Shown: in pieces, positions 16,907 to 24,171 of the stretch | Layout of the letters: each line of letters opens with the position of its first letter | How positions within the stretch are numbered: position 1 is the stretch's first letter | Assembly (NCBI GenBank): GCA_039821555.1 | Contig: JBCBNX010000015.1 | Location: forward strand, 1-64,000 | Source of the DNA: Bacteroidota bacterium | GTDB lineage: Bacteria > Bacteroidota > Rhodothermia > Rhodothermales > Rubricoccaceae | Length of the DNA: 64,000 nucleotides | Direction of reading: 5' to 3' | Notes under the pieces: generated by a model | What the model was told of the DNA's origin: nothing | Database searches by the model: none | Seen by the model: the letters and a program-made list of their open reading frames with translations, nothing else | Translations under genes and position numbers: made by a program

Positions 16907-18052
16907 CTACACGCTCCGGCCTTTCCAGGCCACACCGCCTGTCCCGTGGCTCACAGCCGAGTCCAATTGGAGCACGTTGGCGAGCACGAAGACGAGCGGC
17001 GCGACGACGGGGAGCCACAGTGGGAGCCGCCGCGCGAGGTCGCAGCCGCCTTTGAGCACGACGGCGCTGGCGAGCAGCCATGGAACGCCGCCCGCAAGCG
17101 CCAGCCACGGCCCGACGACGAACAGCGCCGCGTAGAGCAGCCACAGCGGCACGAACGTCGAGGGCCGCCCGCCTGCGAGGAGGTAGGCGTTCTTGCGGAA
17201 GCCACGCCATGCCTCGCCGAGCGTGCCATACATCCGCACCGAGACGCAATCGCCAAGCTCGACGAAGTGGAGCCGCATGCCCTCGCGCTTCAGCGTCCGG
17301 CCGATCTGCACGTCTTCGAGGATGTCGTCGCGGTGCGTGGCGTGTGGCTCGTGCTGGCGGTAGGCCTCGCTGCGGATCGTCCAGACCTGCCCGTTGAGCG
17401 CCCCGACCGATGGGGCACGGGTGCGCGGGACGAGCGGCAGCGGCAGCGCGCTTAGGATCGAGAAGGGGACGAGGCTCGTCAGCAGCGCGGCCCCGCCCCG
17501 GTCACGGTAGAGCGGCAGCCCCGACAGCACGGTGGCGTCTGGTCCTGATGCCGTCTCACACGAGACGAATCGCTCGACGAGGCGCCGGAGCGCGTCGGGG
17601 CCGAGCAGCCCGGTGTCGGCGTCGAGGAAGACGAACATGCCGCCGGTGGCGTGGCGCGTGGCTTGGTAGAGCGCGTGCGGCTTGCCGAGCCAGCCCGCCG
17701 GTGGCCCATCGCCGCGCAGAGGACGAAGCGTGTGCCCCGCCGTCTCGAACGCCGAGGCATGCTCGTGCAGCACGTCCCAGGTCGCGTCGTCGGAGGCGTC
17801 GTCGACTACGATGACCTCGACGTGCGGGTAGGTCTGCGCCGCGAGCGAGGGCAGGAGGTGGCGCAGGTTGTCCTCCTCGTTGCGTGCCGGGACGAGCACC
17901 GATAGCGCCGGTAGCGCCTCGTCCGGAGTAGGATGCGGCGTGCGCGTCCGGCGCAGGTATGCCAGGTTCACGAGCAGCACGAGTGCCATCCCCGCGTGCA
18001 TCACGCCGAGTACGGCGATGGCTATCTCCGTCCAGTCGAAAGGAAGGCTCAC
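16907..18052 (-). CDS. GT2 glycosyltransferase, CruC/HpnB-like
   Basis: 381-residue membrane glycosyltransferase. An N-terminal helix (about 9-30) precedes a GT-A domain with LSVLVPARNEEDNL, the metal-site DAD-type motif FLDADTGLL, the GWLGKPHAL segment and a DDILEDVQIG-type acceptor motif. Two or three helices close the protein (about 305-360). The GWLGK and EDVQ features are those of the family that holds chlorobactene glucosyltransferase CruC, 4,4-diaponeurosporenoate glycosyltransferase CrtQ and HpnB. The start is a GTG that overlaps the stop of the preceding gene by four bases (GTGA), so the two are translationally coupled. With the acyltransferase upstream, carotenoid glycosylation is plausible but not proven. 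Confidence 0.75.
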   Translation of the reverse strand: MSLPFDWTEIAIAVLGVMHAGMALVLLVNLAYLRRTRTPHPTPDEALPALSVLVPARNEEDNLRHLLPSLAAQTYPHVEVIVVDDASDDATWDVLHEHASAFETAGHTLRPLRGDGPPAGWLGKPHALYQATRHATGGMFVFLDADTGLLGPDALRRLVERFVSCETASGPDATVLSGLPLYRDRGGAALLTSLVPFSILSALPLPLVPRTRAPSVGALNGQVWTIRSEAYRQHEPHATHRDDILEDVQIGRTLKREGMRLHFVELGDCVSVRMYGTLGEAWRGFRKNAYLLAGGRPSTFVPLWLLYAALFVVGPWLALAGGVPWLLASAVVLKGGCDLARRLPLWLPVVAPLVFVLANVLQLDSAVSHGTGGVAWKGRSV

Positions 18053-18732
18053 GGCGGGTCCGTGAGGAACTGCCGGAAGAGCACCGGGGGCTGCTCGGCG
18101 AGCAACTGTTCGCGGAGGCCGTCAGCGGCGTCGTGGCCGAGCTTGTGCATCGCATACCACGCCCACACGTCGGCTTCCACGCGGGGGATGCCCGTGTGCG
18201 GGTGCTGCGGGAGGACGCGCCGGAGGTGCCGGAACCGCACCAGCGCCGCGTTCACGTCGCCGCCGAAGATCGAGGGCTTGTAGAGTAGTGCCTGGCCGTC
18301 CACGAGGAGGACGTAGGGGTCGTCGTCGTCGAGCGCTTTGGCGCGGTCGAGGAGGGCCTCCGAGCGGCGGCCGTAGGTCGGCACCTTCCACGGCGGGGCG
18401 TTGGCGACGCGGTAGGCCCAGAGCGCCGAGAGCAGCGCCAACTCGCGGGCCGACTCCGCCTCGTCGGCGTCGGGGAGGTCATCGAGGTAGGTGCCGTCCT
18501 GCGTGATCGGGAAGAGCCGGTAGCGGGCGAGGAGCCGCTGCTCGACCGTCGCGGCGTCCTGGTAGAGCCGCTTCATCGCGGTCACGTCGCGCGAACCGTA
18601 GAACGTCGCGAGCGAGTCCGAATAGGTGGCGAAGGAGAGCACGGCGGGCGGGGCGGGCGCGTCGCCGTCGGCACAGCACGCAGGGGGCGTCGGCGAGAGC
18701 ATCGTCAGCAGGAGCACCAGCAGCGTCGGCAT
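18049..18732 (-). CDS. Secreted helical (TPR-like) protein coupled to the glycosyltransferase
   Basis: 227 residues from the ATG at 18732 (MPTLLVLLLTMLS), with a signal peptide followed by a short Cys pair and a Pro/Ala linker. The mature part is helical and Ala/Leu-rich (ESARELALLSALWAYRVANA, RSEALLDRAKALDDDDPYVL), resembling TPR-containing periplasmic proteins; no catalytic motif is visible. Its stop overlaps the GTG of the glycosyltransferase gene, so both are probably made together. It could be a periplasmic or scaffold partner of the glycolipid or carotenoid pathway. Family not recognised. Confidence 0.7.
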   Translation of the reverse strand: MPTLLVLLLTMLSPTPPACCADGDAPAPPAVLSFATYSDSLATFYGSRDVTAMKRLYQDAATVEQRLLARYRLFPITQDGTYLDDLPDADEAESARELALLSALWAYRVANAPPWKVPTYGRRSEALLDRAKALDDDDPYVLLVDGQALLYKPSIFGGDVNAALVRFRHLRRVLPQHPHTGIPRVEADVWAWYAMHKLGHDAADGLREQLLAEQPPVLFRQFLTDPP

Positions 18733-18871
18733 GGGCGGCGGGAGGCGTGCGAGGCAAGCGGGAGCGGATACACTACCCGCCACGCAAGTTTAGGGCGCAG
18801 GAGGCGGTTCGCGAATTGCCCCCTGCCGAAGAACTCGTGAGGGTGGCGCGGTGCGTGCTCAGCGGAGCGGC

Positions 18872-19624
18872 CTAGCTGAAGCGCTGGAGCAGCGGCCCGA
18901 GGACCGTCAGGTTCCAGCGTTCGCCCGGAGCGCGCTTGCCGTCGAGCAACACCCGCGAAGCCGCCGGTACTCCGTCGATCGTCACGCCGTCGCCAACTGG
19001 ACGGACCGCGCGGAGCCGGTTAAGGAGCGCATCGAGGCGAGGGCGTTCGTCACCGTCAGGTGCGTCGTGCGGCGTATCGCCAGTTAGAAGAGCGATAGGG
19101 CGGTCGGCGTCCCACCACGTCAGCCGCAGCGCGACGGGCCACCACGCTGCGTCGGGCACCAGCCGCGCGACGCGCGCCAAGTCAGCTGTCTCGAACGGGC
19201 CGATGCCTGCGTCCGGCGGTCGCTGCTCGCCCTCGGGAAATAGAAACAGCGTGGTCTCGGGCACCGCGCGCATCCGGCGCGCGGTCTCGCGGAGCGTCTG
19301 GGCGCGCCGGCGGGCATCGTCCTCGGGAAACGGCAACGTGCCGAGGGGGCCGAAGAGCGGGATCTGGTCGTGCTCGCGCATCCACACGAGCGGCGGGCGG
19401 TCGAGGTGCTGCGTGAGGAGCCACCAGAGCAGGTAGCCGTCGAAGAAGCTGTGGTGGTTGGCGTAGAGGACAACGGGCTGGCCCTCGGGCAACAGCGGCC
19501 ACGCCCCGACCCAGCGCACCGACCGGAAGCTCGACCGCAGCGACGACCGGATCAGCCCGGCTACCGTCCGGCGCACGCCGCGCGCCACGAGCGACTGGTT
19601 CGACGAGGTCGTGAGGATGCGCAC
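18872..19624 (-). CDS. PlsC-like acyltransferase, possible carotenoid-glycoside acylase (CruD-like)
   Basis: About 250 residues with the PlsC/LPLAT fold: the catalytic NHHSFFD motif (H and D of HX4D), a following MREHDQIPLFGPLGTLPF block and the glycerol-phosphate-site-like LFLFPEGEQRPP. No transmembrane segment is clear. I start at the GTG at 19624 (VRILTTSSNQS); the frame is open to 19729, but the added residues look like translated leader. It lies upstream of the secreted helical protein and the CruC-like glycosyltransferase on the same strand. In green sulfur bacteria and relatives an acyltransferase (CruD) adds a fatty acid to glycosylated carotenoids. A general phospholipid acyltransferase is the alternative. 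Confidence 0.7.
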   Translation of the reverse strand: MRILTTSSNQSLVARGVRRTVAGLIRSSLRSSFRSVRWVGAWPLLPEGQPVVLYANHHSFFDGYLLWWLLTQHLDRPPLVWMREHDQIPLFGPLGTLPFPEDDARRRAQTLRETARRMRAVPETTLFLFPEGEQRPPDAGIGPFETADLARVARLVPDAAWWPVALRLTWWDADRPIALLTGDTPHDAPDGDERPRLDALLNRLRAVRPVGDGVTIDGVPAASRVLLDGKRAPGERWNLTVLGPLLQRFS

Positions 19625-19789
19625 GTCAGAACCTGTTTGGTGAGGGAGGATCAGGGCGAAAGCGAGCGAGACGGCCGTCTTCGAGGCGCGTGAAGCAGGC
19701 GATGCGCACGCATCGGCGATGCAGCGCAACGCGGAAGGCGGGGGGTCGCAGCCGCTTGCAGCCCATCAGTGCTCTTGCCAGATAGGTTC

Positions 19790-20161
19790 TCAAAAGTCCT
19801 GCTGGCGGAGGGCAGTGCTGGCCGTGTTGAGCCGTACGATCACGGAGTCGTAGACCTGCCGCAGCCGCTCCGGCTCTGCGGTGAGCGCGTCGAGCGCCGC
19901 CTCGAAGGCGGTCGTGTCGAGGCCGTGCTGGGCGAGTGCGGTGACCCGCAGCGAGTCGAGCGCGAGGGGCCGTCCGGCCGTGCTGTCGCCGAACGTCTCG
20001 CGGCGGGCGTCCAGCAGGTGGAGGTCGGTCAGGGCGGCCACCATCGTGCTGTCGGGCACATCGGCTCCCGGCGCACCGCCACAGCCGGAACTGAGCGGTA
20101 CGACCAAGAGGACACCGAGCAGCGCCCCGAGCAGCCCTACGACCTGCGCCCTTCGAGCCAC
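19790..20161 (-). CDS. DUF4296-type lipoprotein
   Basis: 123 residues from a GTG. The signal peptide ends in a lipobox (PLSSGCGG), so the protein is probably anchored to a membrane by lipidated Cys. The mature part reads VPDSTMVAALTDLHLLDARRE, then LRVTALAQHGLDTTAFEAAL, the helical pattern of Bacteroidota DUF4296 proteins, whose function is unknown. It starts three bases after the stop of the AtuA-like gene, so the two form one transcription unit. Confidence 0.75.
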   Translation of the reverse strand: MARRAQVVGLLGALLGVLLVVPLSSGCGGAPGADVPDSTMVAALTDLHLLDARRETFGDSTAGRPLALDSLRVTALAQHGLDTTAFEAALDALTAEPERLRQVYDSVIVRLNTASTALRQQDF

Positions 20162-20164
20162 GTC

Positions 20165-20485
20165 CTACCCCTCGGCTCCTACGAGGTCCACCTCCATCTT
20201 CAGCAGGTGGGCCGCGTAGGTCTTGCCCTGCGCGTCGAGCTTGAGCGAGACCGTGCCGCCGCCGCCGAGCGCGCCGTGGAGCAGGAAGTTGAGCGCGTGC
20301 AGGTTGGGCAGTTCGAAGCGCTCGACCTCGCCGGTCACCATCGGCCCGAAGTGCGCCTTCACGCGCTCCGGCGTGAGCAGCGCCTGGAGCGTGGCGTAGT
20401 GCTCTGGCTCGCGTGCGATGATGCCGACGTTGACGGCGTCGCCCTTGTCGCCCGAGCGGGCATGGGCGATGTCGAGGAGTTTCAT
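20165..20485 (-). CDS. Stand-alone AtuA C-terminal-like domain protein
   Basis: 106 residues from the ATG at 20485 (MKLLDIAHARSGDKGD). The DIAHARSGDKGDAVNVGI motif at the N-terminus is the hallmark of the small domain found at the C-terminus of AtuA (acyclic terpene utilisation) or encoded beside DUF1446/AtuA proteins. Its biochemical role is not established. Here the large AtuA partner is not in the window, and the neighbours are a DUF4296 lipoprotein (downstream, three-base gap) and hisG. The longer frame to 20641 runs through the cloverleaf element and is not used. Confidence 0.8.
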   Translation of the reverse strand: MKLLDIAHARSGDKGDAVNVGIIAREPEHYATLQALLTPERVKAHFGPMVTGEVERFELPNLHALNFLLHGALGGGGTVSLKLDAQGKTYAAHLLKMEVDLVGAEG

Positions 20486-20556
20486 GGGACGCTTCTGTTG
20501 GTCGCTGTGGAAAAGCAGATCACAAGATACTGGGCATTGGCCTCTACACTTTGCAG

Positions 20557-20673
20557 GGCTCCCCCCGTCCTGCGTCGCCTCCGCGCTCACGCGCTCCGCT
20601 CCTCGGACTGTCCCCCTCACGGGTGAGGGGGACAGTTTCACGACCCTTCATGGGGAGTGAAACGGGGGGAGTC
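20557..20673. repeat. Cloverleaf intergenic element, copy 3 (arm 1 replaced)
   Basis: Outer stem 20557-20567 with 20663-20673 (one G-T pair), arm 2 20608-20619 with 20624-20635, arm 3 20636-20641 with 20657-20662. Arm 2 is identical in sequence to copies 1 and 2. Arm 3 differs at two pairs, both changed on the two sides so that pairing is kept (TTTCAC with GTGAAA). The arm 1 interval (20568-20607) has nearly the same length but a different, largely unpaired sequence. It lies between hisG and the AtuA-like gene. Confidence 0.8.
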
Positions 20674-20744
20674 AAGAGGCGTGCCTCGCGCTCATTCGGA
20701 GCCGGTGCAACGCGGCGTGACCGTCCCTCAGGCCGTAGGCTGTC

Positions 20745-21671
20745 CTACGGAATGATCTTGTCGATCGGGTACTCGATCAGCCCCTCTGCGCCAAGGCGCT
20801 TCAGTTCGGGGATGATCGTCCGGACCTCACGCTCGGCGATCACCGTCTCGATGGCGACCCAGCCCTCGGTGAAGAGCGGGGAGATCGTCGGGTTGCGCAG
20901 CGCGGGGAGCTGCTTCACGATCTCCGGCACGGCGGCGCGCGGCGCGTTGAGCTTGAGACCGACCTTGCCCTCGGCGCGGATCGCGCCCTGCATCAGCATC
21001 GCAAGGTTCTCGATCTTCTTCCGCTTCCACGGGTTCTCCCACGCGGCTTTGTTGGCAATGAGCTGCGTGTTCGATTCCAGCAGCACCTCGGCGATGCGGA
21101 GGTTGTTGGCGCGCAGCGAACTGCCGGTCTCGGTGACCTCCACGATGGCGTCCACGAGGTCGGGGGCCTTGACCTCGGTCGCGCCCCAGGAAAACTCCAC
21201 GTCGGCCTCGACGCCGTTGCTCTCAAGCCATGTGCGGGTCAGGTTGACGACTTCCGTCGCAATGCGCCTGCCCTGAAGGTCTTGGACGCCCTGGATCGGC
21301 GAGTCGTTGGGCACGGCGAGCACCCAGCGGACAGGCCGCATCGAGGCCTTTGAGTAGACGAGGTTTTCGACGACCTGGACGTCGGCGCCGGTCTCGGCGA
21401 TCCAGTCGAGGCCGGTGATCCCGGCATCGAAGACGCCGTCCTCGACGTACTTCGCCATCTCCTGCGCGCGGACGAGCATCGCGGTCAGCTCGTCGTCGTC
21501 GATCGAGGGGAAGTAGGAGCGGCTGCGAACCGAGAAGGAGAAGCCCGCCTTGTCGAGCAGGTCGAACGTCGAATCCTGGAGGCTGCCTTTTGGCAGGCCG
21601 AGCTTGAGGAGGCGACTCTCGTCGGCCCCGTTCTTGGCAAGGCGCGAGATGGTTTTTGTTTGGGTAGACAT
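20745..21671 (-). CDS. hisG: ATP phosphoribosyltransferase, long form
   Basis: 308 residues; catalyses the first step of histidine synthesis, joining ATP and PRPP. The family signature is clear in VTETGSSLRANNLRI, and the N-terminal KLGLPKGSLQDSTFDLL is typical. The length and the C-terminal domain (from about residue 230, ending LIEYPIDKIIP) show the long form, which has its own ACT-like regulatory domain and needs no HisZ. ATG at 21671. No other his gene is nearby. Confidence 0.95.
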   Translation of the reverse strand: MSTQTKTISRLAKNGADESRLLKLGLPKGSLQDSTFDLLDKAGFSFSVRSRSYFPSIDDDELTAMLVRAQEMAKYVEDGVFDAGITGLDWIAETGADVQVVENLVYSKASMRPVRWVLAVPNDSPIQGVQDLQGRRIATEVVNLTRTWLESNGVEADVEFSWGATEVKAPDLVDAIVEVTETGSSLRANNLRIAEVLLESNTQLIANKAAWENPWKRKKIENLAMLMQGAIRAEGKVGLKLNAPRAAVPEIVKQLPALRNPTISPLFTEGWVAIETVIAEREVRTIIPELKRLGAEGLIEYPIDKIIP

Positions 21672-21758
21672 GGGGTAGAGGTGCGTGGTTCTCGCTAGAT
21701 AGGACGGGGACCAATACCCCGCAGCGAGAACCTACAACGCGAGCATCGATCCCATGAT

Positions 21759-23195
21759 TCAGCCGGGCTCGTGATGAGCCGCGTCGAAATGCTGCGTAGG
21801 ATGATGCGTGGCCACCTCGGCTGCACCTACGTTCATGTCGGTGATGCTAGCCCATAGGTTGTCACCCTGAGCGAGCACAGCGAGTCGAAGGGTCTCCGTC
21901 TCGTCACCGCATTCCAGTTGGGACACGACGCCGATCCTAGGATCTCCCGCCTGCGCGGGGGCAAGACTCTTCGACTGGGATCCTGCGGATCTCCGCTCAG
22001 GATGACATAGAACGGGAATCGATGCGCGGCCAGCGGATTCACGGAGGCCAAGTGCGGCGACCTCCGCCGGACCGGCCGCTGCGTCGGCAATGCGGAACGT
22101 GCGCGCCATCGCCTCGAGCTGGCGCACGAACTCGCGCTTGTCCTTGCCGGGAGCGAGGACAAAGCCATACATCAGGTAGAGCCGTTCCTGCGTCGGCTCG
22201 TGGAAGGCGTAGGCGATGAACGGGCCGCCCTGCACAAACAGGTTCATGCGCCACAGCCCGCGCACTTCGAGCGCCTCGTTGCCGCCGATGGTCGTCGTGT
22301 CGAGGTCGACCGAGATGCGCGGCTCGGTGAAGACGTAGGCGCTGTCGTTCTGCGCGCCACGCAAGAACTGGCTCGTCACGCGGTCGAAGCGACGGACGAT
22401 CAGACTCGGTTCCAGCAGGGCTTCAGCCTCGTCGGCGGAGACGCCGTCTACGTAGTAGACGAGAAGGTTGCGCTGGATCTCGACGAGCGTGCGCCGCAGC
22501 CACACCACGTGCGCCTCGGTGCCGACGTCGAACGGCGGGGCAGGTGCGAAGCTGGTGTCGGTGGCGATGAAGTAGTCGTGCTGGATGCCGACCGCGAAGT
22601 CGTGGTCTTGCATCAGCGTGTCTTCGAGCAGGATCTGGCGGCCCTTGTCGTACATCTCCGTGGTCGTCCCGGCGAGTTGGACGGCGTTGAAGTTGCGCCG
22701 CATCTCCGAGCCCTTGGCGCGGATCGCGTCAGCGAGGCGCTCTGGCGTGGTGTCCGTGGCGAAGTAGATCATCTGCCCCCGCGCCCAGAGGTCGGGCCGC
22801 TCGATCACGCCGCCGCCAGGGTCGGCCGTGGCGATGGCCGCGCGCGTGTCCTCGCCGAAGCGTGCCTGGAGGAAGCGCGCCGTGTTGGTCGAGTCGCTGA
22901 GCGGGGCCACGAAGACGACCGACCGCTGCAGCTTGATGTTGTTTAGGAACTGCGGCGCGAGGCCCTGCCGCCGGACGCTGAACGCAGGCTCGCCGCCGAC
23001 CGGGTTGAGCGTGGTCACGTTGCTCGCGAGCTCTTCGCGCAGGGCGTCGCCGACCGGCCCGGCCGACGTCTCGGAGTCGGTCACCTCGAGCACCTCGCCC
23101 AGCAGCCCGCGCTCCTGCGGCACATACGGCTCGCCAGACCCGCACCCAACGAAGGGCACTAGGAGAGTCAGGAGCAGAACGAAGCGGAGGAGCAT
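21759..23195 (-). CDS. DUF4837 lipoprotein with a repeat-derived C-terminal extension
   Basis: 478 residues from the ATG at 23195 (MLLRFVLLLTLLVPFVGC), a lipoprotein signal with the lipidated Cys before GSG. Residues about 35-385 form the DUF4837 domain of Bacteroidota (VVFVAPLSDSTNTARFL, QMIYFATDTTPERLADAI, QHDYFIATDTSF, GLWRMNLFVQGGPFIAY, FVRQLEAMARTF); function unknown. From about residue 397 the frame runs through an inverted REP-like element (CHPERRSAGSQSKSLAPAQA), so the last 80 or so residues are not part of the original protein. It lies between hisG and trpA on the same strand. Confidence 0.85.
   Translation of the reverse strand: MLLRFVLLLTLLVPFVGCGSGEPYVPQERGLLGEVLEVTDSETSAGPVGDALREELASNVTTLNPVGGEPAFSVRRQGLAPQFLNNIKLQRSVVFVAPLSDSTNTARFLQARFGEDTRAAIATADPGGGVIERPDLWARGQMIYFATDTTPERLADAIRAKGSEMRRNFNAVQLAGTTTEMYDKGRQILLEDTLMQDHDFAVGIQHDYFIATDTSFAPAPPFDVGTEAHVVWLRRTLVEIQRNLLVYYVDGVSADEAEALLEPSLIVRRFDRVTSQFLRGAQNDSAYVFTEPRISVDLDTTTIGGNEALEVRGLWRMNLFVQGGPFIAYAFHEPTQERLYLMYGFVLAPGKDKREFVRQLEAMARTFRIADAAAGPAEVAALGLRESAGRASIPVLCHPERRSAGSQSKSLAPAQAGDPRIGVVSQLECGDETETLRLAVLAQGDNLWASITDMNVGAAEVATHHPTQHFDAAHHEPG
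21860..22007. repeat. REP-like inverted element within the DUF4837 gene end
   Basis: The two ends are related inverted sequences: TGTCACCCTGAGCGAG with CAGCGAGTCGAAGGGTCT on the left, and the complement of TGTCATCCTGAGCGGAG with CAGTCGAAGAGTCT on the right. About 65 bp lie between them. Elements of this look are widespread in Gram-negative genomes, usually between genes. Here it is read in frame as part of the DUF4837 protein. Confidence 0.75.
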
Positions 23196-23200
23196 AGAGC

Positions 23201-23254
23201 GTGTTGCGTGTTTCGTATTGGGCAGCGGGTGAGACAACACGCAATACGAAACAG
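23201..23254. repeat. Facing heptamer arrays between DUF4837 gene and trpA
   Basis: Three 7-bp units GTGTTGC, GTGTTTC, GTATTGG (23201-23221) are followed after 12 bases by three units ACAACAC, GCAATAC, GAAACAG (23234-23254), which are the same heptamer family in inverted orientation. The two sides could pair into a hairpin between the two genes. Confidence 0.65.
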
Positions 23255-23256
23255 GA

Positions 23257-24084
23257 TCAGCCGTATTTCAGCCGCCGTGCGAAGTCGGCAATCTGCGTGA
23301 GGCGGTCGGCGTCCGAGAGCGACGGGTCGTCCCAGAGGCGCTCGGCCTCGCGGATGAGCGCGCTCCCGACAATGAAGCCGTCGGTGTGAGCGGTGAGCCG
23401 AACCGCGTCGTCGTTCGACTTGATCCCGAAGCCGACGAGCAGCGGGTTGGCTTCGACGAGGCTTCGCGCGCGGGCCAGGTAGGCGTCCGTGCGGTCGGCG
23501 TCGCCCAGTCCCGTGCCAGTGAGGCCGGTGATGGAGACGGCGTAGACGAAGGCGCTGGCGCGGACATCGACAAGTCGGACGCGGTCGTCCGTGGTGTTGG
23601 GCGCGATGAGAAAGACGAGTGGCAGCCCCGCGGCCTGGGCCTCGACCTCGATGAGGTCGGCCTCTTCCGGCGGGAGGTCAGGCAGGATCAGTCCGTCCAC
23701 GCCCGCAGACACGGCATCGCGGCAGAAGTTGCCCGCGCCGTAGCGCAGCACCGGGTTGGTGTAGCCCATGAGCAGGAGCGGCGTCTCGCTCTCCGCGCGG
23801 AAGGCCCGCGCCGTCTCGAAGGCGTCGGCCATCGTGACGCCGTGCGACAGCGCGCGCTCCGAGGCCTCTTGGATGGGCAGCCCCTCGGCGAGCGGGTCGC
23901 TGAACGGCATCCCAAGCTCGATGAAGTCAGCCCCGGCGTCGTCGATGGCGCGCAGGATGGGCAGCGTGGCGGCCGGGTCGGGGAAGCCGTTGGTGAGAAA
24001 GAGCCCCATGGCCTTCTCGCCGCGTTCGGTCGTGGCGGCAAGGGTATCACGGAGGCGGTCGGTGGGTCTCGGGTCTTGGGGCAC
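23257..24084 (-). CDS. trpA: Tryptophan synthase alpha subunit with an altered catalytic position
   Basis: 275 residues; cleaves indole-3-glycerol phosphate and passes indole to the TrpB partner. The TIM-barrel signatures are present: FLTNGFPDP, DAGADFIELGMPFSDP, the phosphate-binding GIKSNDDA and DGFIVGSAL. The catalytic Glu (E56, E. coli Glu49) is kept, but the usual PLADG Asp (E. coli Asp60) is Glu here (PLAEGLPIQ, E67). The start is a GTG at 24084. No other trp gene is adjacent in the window. Confidence 0.93.
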   Translation of the reverse strand: MPQDPRPTDRLRDTLAATTERGEKAMGLFLTNGFPDPAATLPILRAIDDAGADFIELGMPFSDPLAEGLPIQEASERALSHGVTMADAFETARAFRAESETPLLLMGYTNPVLRYGAGNFCRDAVSAGVDGLILPDLPPEEADLIEVEAQAAGLPLVFLIAPNTTDDRVRLVDVRASAFVYAVSITGLTGTGLGDADRTDAYLARARSLVEANPLLVGFGIKSNDDAVRLTAHTDGFIVGSALIREAERLWDDPSLSDADRLTQIADFARRLKYG

Positions 24085-24171
24085 GGGTCGCAGGTCGAAA
24101 GTCAGGGGGCGAACCTACGACGTGGTAAGCGAGGCGTCAGCGAAGGTGCTGTGCGAACGACTTGGAGCGTG

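Noticed and set aside
14746..16935. Minus-strand frame of 729 codons opposite the glycosidase-like gene
   Set aside because: Antisense to a gene with a signal peptide and T9SS tail; composition is that of a shadow frame.
21860..22007. REP-like element as an insertion sequence
   Set aside because: Only about 150 bp with no transposase frame and no target duplication seen.
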